Notes: generated by a model from the sequence alone, not told the origin. Shown: positions 23,577 to 33,885, counted from the stretch's first letter. The stretch is 64,000 nucleotides of DNA from Burkholderiales bacterium (GCA_022841915.1 JALHQN010000006.1:62001-126000), one strand, 5' to 3'. A program made the numbers and translations.

Positions 23577-24593
23577 ATGGATGTAACAGTCGCAATCGAT
23601 TGCATGGGGGGGGATCACGGCCCGCATGTCACCGTGCCTGCCGCCCTCGCTGGGCTGGCTGCTCGCACGAACGTCAACTTCATTCTCGTCGGGTTGCGCG
23701 ACGCCATCGAAGTCGAACTCAGGGCGCATGGTGCGAGCACCAATCCGAGGCTTCGTATCCATCACGCATCCGAGGTGGTTGGTATGGACGAATCGGTCGC
23801 TTCAGCGCTGCGCGGGAAGCGGGACTCGTCCATGCGGGTCGCAGTAAACCTGGTAAAGACGGGGGAAGCGAACGCTTGCGTAAGCGCCGGCAATACCGGG
23901 GCCTTGATGGCAATATCGCGATTCGTCCTGAAGATGCTTCCCGGTATCGAACGGCCACCGATCGCGACAGTGCTGCCTACCGTGAAGGGGCACGTCACCG
24001 TTCTCGATCTGGGGGCCAATGTCGATTGCTCTCCCCGCGACCTGTTGCAGTTCGGCATCATGGGTGCGACGCTGGTTTCGGCCATCGAGCATAGTGAACG
24101 GCCCTCTGTCGGTCTTCTCAACATCGGGGAGGAGGACATCAAAGGTAACGAAGTCGTCAAGGGCGCGGCCGAGTTGTTGCGCGCGAGCGGCTTGAATTTC
24201 TACGGCAATGTCGAAGGTGACGATATCTACAAGGGGACGACCGACGTCGTTGTGTGCGACGGATTCGTCGGCAACGTGGCGTTGAAGACGTCGGAAGGAC
24301 TAGCCCAGATGCTCGCCGCGTTCTTGCGTGAAGAATTCAGCCGAAACGCATTTACCAAGGTGGCCGCCCTGGTGGCTCGCCCCGTCTTGAATGCGTTCAA
24401 GCGACGCGTGGATCATCGACGCTACAACGGCGCCAGCCTGCTCGGTTTGCGAGGCGTTGTCATCAAGAGTCATGGATCTGCTGATGTCGTCGCCTTCGAG
24501 CACGCCATTTATCGTGCTCTGGACACAGTGCAAAGTGGCGTATTGCGCCGGATTACCGAGCGAGTCGCACTCGCCGAGCAGGGGGTTGCTTGA
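23577..24593 (+). CDS. plsX: Phosphate acyltransferase PlsX
   Basis: The 338-residue PlsX converts acyl-ACP and phosphate to acyl-phosphate, the acyl donor for the first acylation of glycerol 3-phosphate. The N-terminus [58 protein letters not shown] and [17 protein letters not shown] are diagnostic. Length is standard. Its TGA stop shares two bases with the TTG start of fabH, so the two are probably translationally coupled. Confidence 0.97.
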   Translation: MDVTVAIDCMGGDHGPHVTVPAALAGLAARTNVNFILVGLRDAIEVELRAHGASTNPRLRIHHASEVVGMDESVASALRGKRDSSMRVAVNLVKTGEANACVSAGNTGALMAISRFVLKMLPGIERPPIATVLPTVKGHVTVLDLGANVDCSPRDLLQFGIMGATLVSAIEHSERPSVGLLNIGEEDIKGNEVVKGAAELLRASGLNFYGNVEGDDIYKGTTDVVVCDGFVGNVALKTSEGLAQMLAAFLREEFSRNAFTKVAALVARPVLNAFKRRVDHRRYNGASLLGLRGVVIKSHGSADVVAFEHAIYRALDTVQSGVLRRITERVALAEQGVA

Positions 24594-25549
24594 TTTACAC
24601 CCGAATCATCGGCACGGGCAGTTATCTGCCCGCGCAGGTCGTTACCAACGAGGACTTGTCGAAGCGGATCGATACCTCCGACGAGTGGATCTTCAGTAGG
24701 ACCGGCATCAAGCAGCGGCACGTCGCCGCTGAAGACGAACTTACGAGCGACCTGGCTCTGAAAGCGAGCACCCGAGCGCTCGAGGCGGCTGGCTTGACCG
24801 CGTCAGATATCGATCTCATCGTCGTGGCGACCACGACGCCGGACATGATTTTTCCCAGCACTGCCTGCATTCTGCAGGCCAAGCTCGGGGCCTCCAACGG
24901 CGCCGCATTCGACGTGCAGGCGGTGTGTAGCGGTTTCGTCTACGCAATGGCGACCGCTGACGCACTGATGAGAACGGGCACGTACCGACGTGCGCTGGTC
25001 GTCGGCGCGGAGATCTACTCCCGGATTCTGAACTGGGAAGACCGCACGACCTGCGTGCTTTTCGGCGATGGGGCCGGGGCAGTGATACTCGAAAGAAGCG
25101 ACCGCCCTGGTATATTGAGCACGCATCTGCATGCCGACGGCAGTCATCGCGACATTCTTTCAGTTCCGGGAAGCATCAGGAATGGTCAAGTCTGCGGGTC
25201 GCCATTCCTGACGATGGATGGCAACACAGTGTTCAAGCTGGCTGTGAAGGTTCTCGGCGAGGTGGTGGACGAGGCGCTCGCTCAGCATGGAATCGAACGT
25301 TCGCAGCTCGATTGGCTGATCCCTCACCAAGCCAACATTAGAATCATCCAGGCGACGGCCAGGCGGCTCGGCATGAGTATGGACAAAGTCGTGGTGACGG
25401 TGGACCAGCATGCGAACACGTCGGCCGCCTCCATTCCTCTTGCACTCGATCTGGCAATGCGTGACGGTCGAATTCAGCCAGGCCATCTGGTGCTCATGCA
25501 GGGTGTCGGCGGCGGCTTCACCTGGGGTGCAGTGCTGGTGCGAATCTAA
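24590..25549 (+). CDS. fabH: 3-oxoacyl-ACP synthase III
   Basis: The 319-residue KAS III condenses acetyl-CoA with malonyl-ACP to start fatty-acid chains. The catalytic triad is present: Cys113 in [13 protein letters not shown], His in [10 protein letters not shown] and Asn in [15 protein letters not shown]. The start is TTG at 24590, placed by the conserved [20 protein letters not shown]-terminus and by AGGGGG just upstream; it overlaps the plsX stop. fabD follows after 17 nt. Confidence 0.97.
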   Translation: MIYTRIIGTGSYLPAQVVTNEDLSKRIDTSDEWIFSRTGIKQRHVAAEDELTSDLALKASTRALEAAGLTASDIDLIVVATTTPDMIFPSTACILQAKLGASNGAAFDVQAVCSGFVYAMATADALMRTGTYRRALVVGAEIYSRILNWEDRTTCVLFGDGAGAVILERSDRPGILSTHLHADGSHRDILSVPGSIRNGQVCGSPFLTMDGNTVFKLAVKVLGEVVDEALAQHGIERSQLDWLIPHQANIRIIQATARRLGMSMDKVVVTVDQHANTSAASIPLALDLAMRDGRIQPGHLVLMQGVGGGFTWGAVLVRI

Positions 25550-25566
25550 AGAAGACTTCGAGCATT

Positions 25567-26502
25567 ATGACATACGCATTCGTGTTTCCCGGCCAAGGCT
25601 CCCAATCGGTCGGCATGATGAAGGGTTTCGAGGACAGTCGCGCGGTGCGATCGACCTTCGACGAAGCCAGCGATGCCCTCGGTCAAGACATGTGGGAGCT
25701 TGCGCAAGCGGGCCCCGCCGAGTCGCAGAGCCTCACGATCAACACCCAGCCGCTGATGTTGACGGCAGGGTTGGCGGTCTATCGCGCTTGGCTAGAGGCC
25801 GGTGGCGCTCCACCCGCGATGGTCGCCGGCCACAGTCTGGGCGAGTACACGGCATGGGTGGTGGCTGGGGCCATCGAATTCCGCGACGCGCTGCCGCTGG
25901 TGCGGCTTCGTGCTGCAGCCATGCAGGAGGTCGTACCCGTCGGGCAGGGGGCGATGGCGGCTATCCTCGGTTTGGGGGATGAAGTCGTCAAAGCAGCGTG
26001 CGAAGAAGCCGCTCAGGGTGAGGTGGTCGAGGCAGTGAATTTCAACGCACCGAGCCAGGTCGTGATCGCGGGCCACAAGACCGCGGTGGAGCGAGCGGCC
26101 GTAGCGGCCAAAAGTCTAGGCGCCAAGCGGGCCATGCTGCTCCCGGTGAGCGCACCGTTCCATTCCTCGCTGCTCGCTCCGGCGGCTGCGCGTCTGGTCG
26201 AACATCTGTCTTCGGTGCGGGTTGTCGCGCCGACGATCCCGGTGGTGAACAACGTGGATGTCACCGTGGTGAGCGATCCCGATGCTGTTCGGGATGTGCT
26301 CGCGCGGCAGGCTTGCAGTCCGGTCCGCTGGGTCGAAGTGGTCCAGTACATGGCCCAGAGCGGGGTGACTCGGGTGTTCGAGTGCGGCCCAGGAAAGATC
26401 CTCGCGGGTCTTACGAAACGAATTCATCCCGGTTTGGAATCGCATTCGATTGCCGATGGCACGGGACTGGCGAGTGCGATCGAAATGGTGCGCAATGGCT
26501 GA
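25567..26502 (+). CDS. fabD: Malonyl-CoA:ACP transacylase
   Basis: The 311-residue FabD moves the malonyl group from CoA to ACP. It begins with FVFPGQGSQSVGMM. The nucleophile Ser90 lies in GHSLGEYTAW, the arginine that binds malonate in LVRLRAAAMQEV, and the catalytic His in LPVSAPFHSSLL. VFECGPGKILAGL closes the domain. Its stop overlaps the fabG ATG by eight bases. Confidence 0.97.
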   Translation: MTYAFVFPGQGSQSVGMMKGFEDSRAVRSTFDEASDALGQDMWELAQAGPAESQSLTINTQPLMLTAGLAVYRAWLEAGGAPPAMVAGHSLGEYTAWVVAGAIEFRDALPLVRLRAAAMQEVVPVGQGAMAAILGLGDEVVKAACEEAAQGEVVEAVNFNAPSQVVIAGHKTAVERAAVAAKSLGAKRAMLLPVSAPFHSSLLAPAAARLVEHLSSVRVVAPTIPVVNNVDVTVVSDPDAVRDVLARQACSPVRWVEVVQYMAQSGVTRVFECGPGKILAGLTKRIHPGLESHSIADGTGLASAIEMVRNG

Positions 26503-27253
26503 AGCATGCTTGGAACTCACGGGTAAAGTCGCCCTGGTCACGGGTGCTACGCGCGGTATCGGGCGAGCGATTGCGCAGGAACTCGGTCGTTTGGGAGCCG
26601 TCGTTGCGGGTACTGCAACTTCGAGTGACGGGGCGACTGCGATCGACGGCTATCTTCAGCAGGCCGGGATCGCGGGGCGCGGATTCGTCATGAACGTCAC
26701 CGATTCCGCTCAAGTCGAGGCGGTGGTCGGGCAGATCCAGCGCGAACTGGGGGATGTCGCCATCCTGGTGAACAATGCGGGAATCACCCGGGACAACCTG
26801 TTGATGCGCATGCGCGAAGAGGAATGGGACAACGTCCTCGACACCGACTTGAAATCGGCCTATCGCTTGTCGAAACTGGTGATCCGGCCCATGATGAAGG
26901 CTCGCGCCGGTCGAATCATCAATGTGTCGTCGGTGGTCGGCGCCATGGGTAATGCCGGACAGACGAATTATTCTGCGGCGAAGGCAGGGTTGGCCGGGTT
27001 CACCAAGGCGCTTGCACGAGAAGTTGGTAGCCGTGGAATCACGGTGAACTGCGTCGCGCCTGGGTTCATCGACACCGACATGACCCGAGCGCTCAACGAA
27101 ACACAGCGTGCTGCGATGCTTGCGCATATCCCGCTAGAGCGGTTCGGTGATGTTTCGGAAGTGGCTGCATGTGTGGCCTTCCTGGCCTGCGGTGCGGCGG
27201 GATACGTCACGGGGTCGACGTTGCATGTCAATGGCGGAATGTACATGGACTAA
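26495..27253 (+). CDS. fabG: 3-oxoacyl-ACP reductase
   Basis: This 252-residue short-chain dehydrogenase reduces 3-oxoacyl-ACP with NADPH. The Rossmann motif is [16 protein letters not shown], and the catalytic set is [14 protein letters not shown], the Ser in [15 protein letters not shown] and the YSAAKAG Tyr/Lys. The C-terminus reads [14 protein letters not shown], as in FabG. The start at 26495 overlaps the fabD stop; the frame opens 15 codons earlier inside fabD but without support. Confidence 0.96.
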   Translation: MAEACLELTGKVALVTGATRGIGRAIAQELGRLGAVVAGTATSSDGATAIDGYLQQAGIAGRGFVMNVTDSAQVEAVVGQIQRELGDVAILVNNAGITRDNLLMRMREEEWDNVLDTDLKSAYRLSKLVIRPMMKARAGRIINVSSVVGAMGNAGQTNYSAAKAGLAGFTKALAREVGSRGITVNCVAPGFIDTDMTRALNETQRAAMLAHIPLERFGDVSEVAACVAFLACGAAGYVTGSTLHVNGGMYMD

Positions 27254-27297
27254 GCGAGCGAGCCTGCGTGTCGCGTCGTGTGAGGGCGTGACGGATT

Positions 27298-27306
27298 TGA
27301 TAGAAT
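27298..27306 (+). promoter_or_regulatory. Possible extended -10 element upstream of acpP
   Basis: TGATAGAAT in the 127-bp fabG-acpP gap fits an extended -10, without a clear -35. A dedicated acpP promoter would fit the high demand for ACP known in other bacteria. Weak motif evidence. Confidence 0.25.
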
Positions 27307-27380
27307 TCGATGAATCGGTAGCTGCAGCGGCATTCGCGCAGCGCGTGAGCATTTCAACGGAAAATTCGAAGGGGGAATCG

Positions 27381-27620
27381 ATGGACAACATAGAGCAACG
27401 CGTCAGGAAGATCGTGGCGGAACAACTCGGGGTCAACGAAGCTGATGTCAAGAATGAATCCTCCTTCGTCAATGATCTCGGCGCTGACTCACTCGATACC
27501 GTAGAGCTCGTCATGGCACTCGAGGAAGAGTTCGAGACCGAAATTCCCGACGAAGAGGCAGAGAAGATCACGACGGTGCAGCAAGCCGTCGACTACATCA
27601 AGGGTCACGCCAGCAGCTAG
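27381..27620 (+). CDS. acpP: Acyl carrier protein
   Basis: The 79-residue acidic ACP carries the growing acyl chain on a 4'-phosphopantetheine attached to Ser37 in the motif [30 protein letters not shown] precedes the ATG. It sits between fabG and fabF as in E. coli. The frame is open far upstream, but only this start gives the conserved [17 protein letters not shown]. Confidence 0.98.
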   Translation: MDNIEQRVRKIVAEQLGVNEADVKNESSFVNDLGADSLDTVELVMALEEEFETEIPDEEAEKITTVQQAVDYIKGHASS

Positions 27621-27674
27621 TCGCACAGCTCGATCGTCCAGACCTCTATCTCGTCAGCCAGATGCGGAGTCAAC

Positions 27675-28913
27675 TTGTCTCGCCGTAAGGTCGTCGTCAC
27701 CGGATTGGGCATTGTGTCCCCCGTCGGAATCGGAGTCCAGACCGCCTGGTCTAATATCGTCGCCGGTCGCTCGGGCATCACGCGGATATCGCGCTTCGAT
27801 GCATCCAGCATGGCATCCCAAATTGCGGGCGAGGTAAAGGATTTCGACGTAGCGAAGTACATTCCGGCAAAGGAGGCACGCCGGATGGACACGTTCATAC
27901 ACTATGGTTTGGCCGCAGCAATCGAAGCGATCGGCGATTGCGGCATCAAAGTCACGCCAGAAAACGCTGAGCGCATCGGCGTCATCATCGGCTCGGGAAT
28001 AGGCGGTCTTCCGATGATCGAAGATACCCATGACGAATACGTCAAATCCGGTCCTCGCCGCATCTCTCCGTTCTTCGTTCCCGGCACGATCATCAACATG
28101 GTGTCCGGCAATCTGTCGATCATGTACGGTCTGAAGGGGCCGAACCTTGCGGTGGTCACTGCTTGTACGACGGCCGCGCATTCGATCGGTGAGGCAGGGC
28201 GGCTGATCGAATACGGCGACGCGGACGTCATGATCGCCGGCGGTGCCGAGTCGACCGTATCGCCCCTGGGGGTGGGTGGTTTTGCCGCGGCACGCGCCTT
28301 GTCTACCCGGAATGACGACCCGGCTGGTGCGAGTCGTCCCTGGGATAAGGGACGAGACGGTTTTGTGCTTGGCGAAGGCGCGGGTGTCGTCGTACTGGAA
28401 GAGTACGAGTTCGCCAAGGCAAGGGGCGCTAAAATTTACTGCGAACTTGCAGGCTACGGCATGAGCGCCGACGCACATCATATGACCGCGCCTTGCGAGG
28501 ACGGCGAGGGCGCAGCACGGTGCATGAGAAACGCATTGCGCAACGCCGGCTTGAATTGCGAGCAGGTCGATTACGTGAATGCGCATGGCACCTCCACCGA
28601 GTTGGGCGACATTGCAGAAACCGTGGCGATCAAGCGCTGCTTCGGGGAAAGTGCCTCCAGGCTTGCGGTAAGCTCGACGAAGTCCATGACCGGCCATTTG
28701 CTAGGGGCGGCCGGCGGTGTAGAAGCGGTGTTCAGTGTCCTCGCCATCAGGGATCAGGTCGCGCCGCCGACAATCAACTTGGTCGACCAGGATCCGCGCT
28801 GCGATCTGGATTACGTTCCCAACACCGCTAGGGCGATGCGCCTGGATGTCGCCCTGTCGAACTCGTTCGGCTTCGGTGGCACGAACGGATCCCTCGTTTT
28901 TCGCAAGCTCTGA
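27675..28913 (+). CDS. fabF: 3-oxoacyl-ACP synthase II
   Basis: The 412-residue KAS II elongates acyl-ACP and controls the 16:1 to 18:1 step that affects membrane fluidity. The nucleophile is Cys164 in [17 protein letters not shown]; the two histidines lie in [11 protein letters not shown] and [12 protein letters not shown], and [12 protein letters not shown] ends the domain. The start is TTG at 27675 with GCGGAG five bases upstream and the conserved [17 protein letters not shown] following. pabC starts 41 nt downstream. Confidence 0.97.
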   Translation: MSRRKVVVTGLGIVSPVGIGVQTAWSNIVAGRSGITRISRFDASSMASQIAGEVKDFDVAKYIPAKEARRMDTFIHYGLAAAIEAIGDCGIKVTPENAERIGVIIGSGIGGLPMIEDTHDEYVKSGPRRISPFFVPGTIINMVSGNLSIMYGLKGPNLAVVTACTTAAHSIGEAGRLIEYGDADVMIAGGAESTVSPLGVGGFAAARALSTRNDDPAGASRPWDKGRDGFVLGEGAGVVVLEEYEFAKARGAKIYCELAGYGMSADAHHMTAPCEDGEGAARCMRNALRNAGLNCEQVDYVNAHGTSTELGDIAETVAIKRCFGESASRLAVSSTKSMTGHLLGAAGGVEAVFSVLAIRDQVAPPTINLVDQDPRCDLDYVPNTARAMRLDVALSNSFGFGGTNGSLVFRKL

Positions 28914-28954
28914 CACGCTCCGGCGCTTATCGGCCCTGAGCTCATAAGGGGCGC

Positions 28955-29776
28955 GTGTCCGTGATACTCGTCAATGGAAGCCCCGATGATCGCGTAAGCG
29001 CGCTCGATCGTGGCTTCTCCTACGGGGACGGCGTTTTCCGGACCATGCGCGCTCAAGGCGGGCAAGTGCGGTGCTGGGGTTTGCACCATGCCAAACTCGC
29101 TCACGATTGTTTCCGGATCGGCATTGCATGTCCTCCCGAAGAGACTTTTCGTGCGGATATCGAGACGCTGTTGGCTCAACAGCCCGATTGTGTGGTCAAG
29201 ATAGTGGTGACTCGCGGGCAAGGCGGTCGGGGCTATGCGCCACCGAGCGATCCGATGCCGCTGCGCATGGTGGCCAGCTTTCCGCTGCCTGCTTTTTCAG
29301 GTGATCGCGCTCGTAACGGAGTCCGTGTACGCTGGTGCCAGACGCAAGTCTCCGTGCAGCCCGTGCTTGCAGGAATCAAGCACTTGAATCGGCTGGAAAA
29401 CGTGATGGCAAGGCGCGAATGGTCGGGCGACGACATCGCCGAAGGGCTGATGCTCGATCCGTGCGGTCGCGTCATCGAGGGCACGATGTCTAACGTCTTC
29501 ATCCTCGAGGCTGCACGGTTGATCACGCCTGCGTTGACCGAAGCTGGCGTGGCGGGTGTGCAAAGAGACCGATTGTTGCAGCTTGCGCACCGTCTCGGAT
29601 TGAGTTGCAGCATCGAGGCGATCACGCCCGCACGGCTGCTAGCATCCGAGCAGATCTACTTGACGAATAGCATCATCGGGTTGTGGTGGGTGGCCGCGAT
29701 GGAAGATCGTGACTGGCCTGTGCATCCGATCACGCACGCCCTCGTCGAATTGCTGGCACTGCCTTGCGATGAGTAA
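28955..29776 (+). CDS. pabC: Aminodeoxychorismate lyase
   Basis: This 273-residue PLP fold-type IV enzyme converts 4-amino-4-deoxychorismate to 4-aminobenzoate and pyruvate for folate synthesis. LDRGFSYGDGVFRTMR, the PLP-lysine in AGIKHLNRLENVMARREW, and EGTMSNVFIL are characteristic. The start is GTG with AAGGGG upstream. The position between fabF and mltG matches E. coli. Its stop overlaps the mltG start by eight bases. Confidence 0.94.
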   Translation: MSVILVNGSPDDRVSALDRGFSYGDGVFRTMRAQGGQVRCWGLHHAKLAHDCFRIGIACPPEETFRADIETLLAQQPDCVVKIVVTRGQGGRGYAPPSDPMPLRMVASFPLPAFSGDRARNGVRVRWCQTQVSVQPVLAGIKHLNRLENVMARREWSGDDIAEGLMLDPCGRVIEGTMSNVFILEAARLITPALTEAGVAGVQRDRLLQLAHRLGLSCSIEAITPARLLASEQIYLTNSIIGLWWVAAMEDRDWPVHPITHALVELLALPCDE

Positions 29777-30782
29777 GCGCTGGGCCTGGCGCACTCTGGC
29801 TTGCGGGCTGCTGGCATTGCTTGCCGCTGCTGCCTGGATTGCGAGCTACGTTTGGTCGCCGCTTGACTTCTCTGGAGACACACGGGAGTTCTCGATCGAG
29901 AGAGGTGCGACGCTGCGCAGCGTCGCACGAGACCTGGAGAGCGCGGGCGTGCTGCCCGATGCCTGGCGTTTCGAGTTGCTCGGACGATTTCTTAGGCGGG
30001 AAAGCATGCTCAAGGCCGGGCAATACAATCTGGACGCGCGATGGTCGGCTCTCGAACTGCTCGACGGCATCACGGTAGGGGCGACTTTTCGACTTGATCG
30101 CCTGGTCCTCGTGGAGGGGTGGACGTTCCGGCAGATACGTTCAGCGGTGGACGCACACGAGTCGATTAGGCACGAAACTGCGACTCTGACCGACGCTGAA
30201 ATCATGCAGCGCCTGGGCATGTCGGGCGCGCATCCGGAAGGACTCTTCTTTCCCGACACCTATTATTTCGCCAAGGGAACCGCCGATCTTTCCATTCTGC
30301 GGCGCTCGGCCCTGCGCATGCAAACGATCCTGACGCAACAATGGGCAGGTCGCGTCGATGGCCTGCCGGTCAAGAATCCCTACGAAGCTTTGGTGCTCGC
30401 GTCGATCGTGGAAAAGGAAACCGGGCTCGAGCGCGATCGGCCGCTGGTGGCTGCCGTACTCATGAATCGTTTGCGCATAGGCATGAGGCTGCAGGTCGAC
30501 CCTACGGTCATCTATGGGATGGGCGATGGCTTCGACGGTGATTTGCGCCGCCGGGACCTCCAACAAGACACGCCTTACAATACCTATACTCGGTCGGGGT
30601 TGCCGCCGACGCCGATCGCCGCCCCTGGGTTGGCGTCGATTGCTGCAGTAATGAATCCGGCTGCGTCATCCGCGCTCTATTTCGTTGCGCGTGGTGATGG
30701 ATCGAGTCATTTCTCCGAGTCGTTGGCGGAGCACAATCGGGCTGTGACCAAGTATCAACGAGCGCCGGCGGGTTCGCGATGA
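29769..30782 (+). CDS. mltG: Endolytic murein transglycosylase MltG
   Basis: The 337-residue inner-membrane lytic transglycosylase cuts nascent glycan strands and helps set their length. It has a short cytoplasmic N-terminus, one transmembrane helix (about 8-28, TLACGLLALLAAAAWIASYV), a LysM-like domain, and the YceG domain with GLFFPDTYYFAKG, the catalytic Glu215 in SIVEKETGLERDRP, RLQVDPTVIYG and YNTYTRSGLPPTPIAAPG. The ATG at 29769 inside the pabC tail gives the usual N-terminus. It is coupled to tmk by a four-base ATGA overlap. Confidence 0.95.
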   Translation: MSKRWAWRTLACGLLALLAAAAWIASYVWSPLDFSGDTREFSIERGATLRSVARDLESAGVLPDAWRFELLGRFLRRESMLKAGQYNLDARWSALELLDGITVGATFRLDRLVLVEGWTFRQIRSAVDAHESIRHETATLTDAEIMQRLGMSGAHPEGLFFPDTYYFAKGTADLSILRRSALRMQTILTQQWAGRVDGLPVKNPYEALVLASIVEKETGLERDRPLVAAVLMNRLRIGMRLQVDPTVIYGMGDGFDGDLRRRDLQQDTPYNTYTRSGLPPTPIAAPGLASIAAVMNPAASSALYFVARGDGSSHFSESLAEHNRAVTKYQRAPAGSR

Positions 30783-31384
30783 AGGGCAAGTTCATCACTT
30801 TGGAAGGGGTTGACGGGGCAGGCAAGAGCAGCTTCCTGCCTTGGATCGAGCGTCGACTGCGTTCCTCCGGCAAAGACGTCCTCATGACTCGTGAACCAGG
30901 AGGCACGCCGATCGGTGAGCAACTGCGTGACGTATTGTTGCATTCCGAGGTTAGCGCGCTTACGGAGGTTCTCCTGATGTTTGCTGCGCGCAAGGAACAT
31001 CTCGACCAGGTGATCGTGCCTGCCCTTGAAGCGGGTGTGTTCGTTTTGTGCGACCGCTTTACAGACGCCACGTACGCCTACCAAGGCGCCGGACGCGGTA
31101 TCGATCTCGCCTATATCGCCATGTTGGAGCGATGGATTCAGGGCCATGTGCAGCCTGACCTGACGCTATTGTTCGATCTGCCTGTCGAGATCGCTCGGTC
31201 GCGCAGTGGATCTGTTCGAGCGCCGGATCGCTTCGAAGCCGAGCAGGTCGATTTCTTCAACCGGGTTCGGCAGGGCTATCTCCAGCGTGCCGATGCCAGC
31301 CCCAGTCGCTTTCGCGTTATCGATGCGAGCCGGTCATTCGATGCCGTCGAAGAGCAGTTGGCCGCCATCGAGATGCTGCGATGA
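30779..31384 (+). CDS. tmk: Thymidylate kinase
   Basis: The 201-residue kinase phosphorylates dTMP to dTDP. It shows the P-loop GVDGAGKSS (10-18), the DRx motif in CDRFTDATYAYQGAGRG and TREPGGTPIGEQLRD. It is shorter in the LID than some homologues but complete. It overlaps mltG and holB by four bases on each side. Confidence 0.96.
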   Translation: MKGKFITLEGVDGAGKSSFLPWIERRLRSSGKDVLMTREPGGTPIGEQLRDVLLHSEVSALTEVLLMFAARKEHLDQVIVPALEAGVFVLCDRFTDATYAYQGAGRGIDLAYIAMLERWIQGHVQPDLTLLFDLPVEIARSRSGSVRAPDRFEAEQVDFFNRVRQGYLQRADASPSRFRVIDASRSFDAVEEQLAAIEMLR

Positions 31385-32406
31385 CGCGCACCTATCCGTG
31401 GCATGCAGAAAGCTGGCGCATTGCGCAGTCCGCATTGGCCCGAGGCGCACATGCGCTGCTGATCGCAGGCGCCCCGGGTTTGGCGAAGGCCGACTTCGCT
31501 CGCGCGCTCGCTGCGTCCCACCTTTGCGTATCTAGGGACACCCACGGTCACGCGTGTGGCGTCTGCGAGAGCTGTCATTGGCTCTCGGCTGGCACGCATC
31601 CCGACTTTGCCGTGGTCGAACCGCCGCCAGACGATGACGAAGGGGGGCGACGGGGAGGGGCCGCATCTGCCGTGCGCAAGAAGGCCATCGGGGTGGATCA
31701 GATACGCGGTTTGTCTGATCTGCTCGGGATCACCGCCCACCGGGACGCAGGTAAGGTCATTATTGTCCAGCCTGCCGATGCCCTCAATCCCGCAGCGTCC
31801 AATGCGTTGCTGAAGAGTCTCGAAGAGCCGCCACCCGGTATTGTCTTTCTCCTCGTCTCCGATCGTCCGGCCCTCCTGCTGGCCACCGTGCGAAGCCGCT
31901 GCCAAAGCGTACCGATCCATTTGCGCGATAGCGCTATGGCGTCCCGGTGGCTGAAAGAGCAGGGGATGGAGCGGCCGGAACTCGGCCTGGCGCTAAGCGG
32001 CGGTGCTCCGCTGGAGGCCATCGCGATTGCGACCAATCCGGTCTGGGCCCGTCGCCCGGAGTTGCTCCGCGAACTGGTCGTGAATGCGACAGATCCGATC
32101 CGGATGGCCGAGGTGTTTCGTGATCTCGCGCCCGCTCAAGCGCTCTCCTGGCTGCAAAAGCTCACCTACGATCTGGTGTTCGTGCGGCTCTGCTCGCGCG
32201 TGCGCTACAACGTGGATTTGAGCGGGGAAATCGAACGACTCGCTTCGCGTCTTGATCCGATCCGTTTGACGCGCTTGCATCGGCGGTACGTGTCGCTGCA
32301 GCGTATTGCCAACCACCCCCTGAACGCGAGATTGTTTTTGGAACAGATGTTCATCGAGTTCAGTCGCATGCGCGAGGGCGACGCTTCCATGGATGGCACG
32401 AAATGA
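31381..32406 (+). CDS. holB: DNA polymerase III delta-prime subunit
   Basis: The 341-residue clamp-loader subunit begins with PWHAESWRIAQSALARGAHA. Its zinc module CVSRDTHGHACGVCESCHW is followed by GTHPDFAVVEP, KAIGVDQIRGLSD, and the AAA+ segment DALNPAASNALLKSLEEPPP. The modified P-loop region GAPGLAKADFA lacks the Walker lysine context, as is normal for delta-prime, which does not bind ATP. It overlaps tmk and tatD by four bases. The pilZ gene that commonly sits between holB and tatD is absent. Confidence 0.93.
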   Translation: MTRTYPWHAESWRIAQSALARGAHALLIAGAPGLAKADFARALAASHLCVSRDTHGHACGVCESCHWLSAGTHPDFAVVEPPPDDDEGGRRGGAASAVRKKAIGVDQIRGLSDLLGITAHRDAGKVIIVQPADALNPAASNALLKSLEEPPPGIVFLLVSDRPALLLATVRSRCQSVPIHLRDSAMASRWLKEQGMERPELGLALSGGAPLEAIAIATNPVWARRPELLRELVVNATDPIRMAEVFRDLAPAQALSWLQKLTYDLVFVRLCSRVRYNVDLSGEIERLASRLDPIRLTRLHRRYVSLQRIANHPLNARLFLEQMFIEFSRMREGDASMDGTK

Positions 32407-33182
32407 ACCAGGACTGGGCGCTTGTCGACTCGCATTGCCATATCGACTTTCCCGAGCTGGCGGACGACATCGCTGGCCTGCTCGAGAGAATGGCTGCAAA
32501 CGGCGTTTGTCATGCGCTCTGCGTCAGTGTGAATCTCGACGATTTTCCTCGTGTGCTCGCGCTTGCCCGGGCCCATGAATGCATCTCCGCAAGTGTCGGG
32601 GTGCATCCGGGGAGCGAGTATGGGCCGAACCCGTCGGTGAGCGATCTGATCCGTGAGGGCGCTGCCCGGGAGATCGTTGCCATTGGAGAAACCGGACTCG
32701 ACTATTTCCGCGCGACCGGCGACTTGGAATGGCAACGAGAGCGTTTTCGCACACATATCAGAGCGGCCCGGGAGCTGGCGAAGCCCCTCATCATTCATTG
32801 TCGCGAAGCCGCGGACGATTTGCTGCAGATCCTGCGAGAGGAACGAGGGAATGAGGTGGGCGGCGTAATGCATTGCTTTACCGAAAATTGGGAGGTGGCT
32901 TCGGCCGCCATGGACTTGAACTTCATGATTTCTTTCTCCGGCATCGTGACGTTCCGGAACGCGACTGCCGTCCGGGAAGTGGCGGCGCGCGTGCCCGAGG
33001 AGCGCCTTTTGGTCGAAACCGATTCGCCTTATCTTGCACCTGTGCCTCATCGGGGAAAGACCAACGAGCCGAGTTTCGTTCGGCACGTGGCAGAGGAACT
33101 GGCGCTTGTGCGCGGTATGGAACTAGGTGCGCTTGCCGCCGTAACGACCGGCAATTTCAACAGAATGTTTAATGCATTATGA
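32403..33182 (+). CDS. tatD: TatD family metal-dependent deoxyribonuclease
   Basis: The 259-residue TIM-barrel hydrolase has the TatD metal ligands in VDSHCHIDFPEL, GETGLDYFRATG, IIHCREAADDLL, MHCFTENWE and ETDSPYLAPVPHRGKTNEP. Family members act as Mg-dependent 3'-5' DNases. The start overlaps the holB stop (ATGA) and its own stop overlaps the ankyrin gene in the same way, which suggests one coupled transcript. Confidence 0.94.
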   Translation: MNQDWALVDSHCHIDFPELADDIAGLLERMAANGVCHALCVSVNLDDFPRVLALARAHECISASVGVHPGSEYGPNPSVSDLIREGAAREIVAIGETGLDYFRATGDLEWQRERFRTHIRAARELAKPLIIHCREAADDLLQILREERGNEVGGVMHCFTENWEVASAAMDLNFMISFSGIVTFRNATAVREVAARVPEERLLVETDSPYLAPVPHRGKTNEPSFVRHVAEELALVRGMELGALAAVTTGNFNRMFNAL

Positions 33183-33832
33183 AATCAGGGATTGTGCGAA
33201 CAGGGATTTCCTTGCTCGTCTGTTGCGGTTTCGCGCTCGGACAGCCCAGCGCATGGGCGAGTTCGTATGAGGACATGCTCCATGCAGTCAAGCAGGGAAA
33301 CATCAGCTTGGTAAAACAGTTGTTGGCCAAGGGCATCGATGCGGATTCCACGGACCGTGAAGGAACGACGCTCCTGATCATCGCTGCCGCCGAAGGAAAG
33401 CTGGATGCTGTCAAGGTGCTCGTGGATGGCAAGGCGAAACTGGACGCGACCAATCAGTTCGGCGAATCCGCGCTGATGATGGCCGCGATCAGAGGTCACC
33501 GGGCGATCGTCGAGTACCTGTTGACCCGAGGCGCTCGCGTCAATCAGCCCGGTTGGACGCCGTTGATGTTTGCGGCGATCAAGGGACACTCGGATATTGC
33601 AAAGCTCCTGCTGTCCAAGGGGGCCAACGTCAATGCGTCGTCCGATAACGGGACGACCGCGCTGATGCTGGCAGCGAAGGAAGGCGATCTGGATACCGTC
33701 CTGGTTCTCCTGGACAGTGGCGCGGCCGTGAATCTGCGCAATCTGGCAGGAGCGACGGCCCTCGGTATAGCCCTGGAGAGCCGCCGCAAAGACGTGGCAA
33801 GCGTCCTGTTGCGTGCGGGTGCCGAACAGTAA
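33179..33832 (+). CDS. Exported ankyrin-repeat protein
   Basis: The 217-residue protein has an N-terminal signal peptide (about 1-28, LLVCCGFALGQPSAWAS) and then about five ankyrin repeats (EGTTLLIIAAAEGKLDAVKV, GESALMMAAIRGHRAIVEYL, WTPLMFAAIKGHSDIAKLLL, TTALMLAAKEGDLDTVLVLL and a degenerate last one). It is probably periplasmic and a protein-protein interaction module with no enzymatic domain. Its start overlaps the tatD stop. An ankyrin gene after tatD recurs in betaproteobacteria, but its role is unknown to me. Confidence 0.88.
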   Translation: MKSGIVRTGISLLVCCGFALGQPSAWASSYEDMLHAVKQGNISLVKQLLAKGIDADSTDREGTTLLIIAAAEGKLDAVKVLVDGKAKLDATNQFGESALMMAAIRGHRAIVEYLLTRGARVNQPGWTPLMFAAIKGHSDIAKLLLSKGANVNASSDNGTTALMLAAKEGDLDTVLVLLDSGAAVNLRNLAGATALGIALESRRKDVASVLLRAGAEQ

Positions 33833-33885
33833 TCGATGCGTATAATGTGTATTATGTTAAATCATGACTGGCTGCGCTCATAGGG

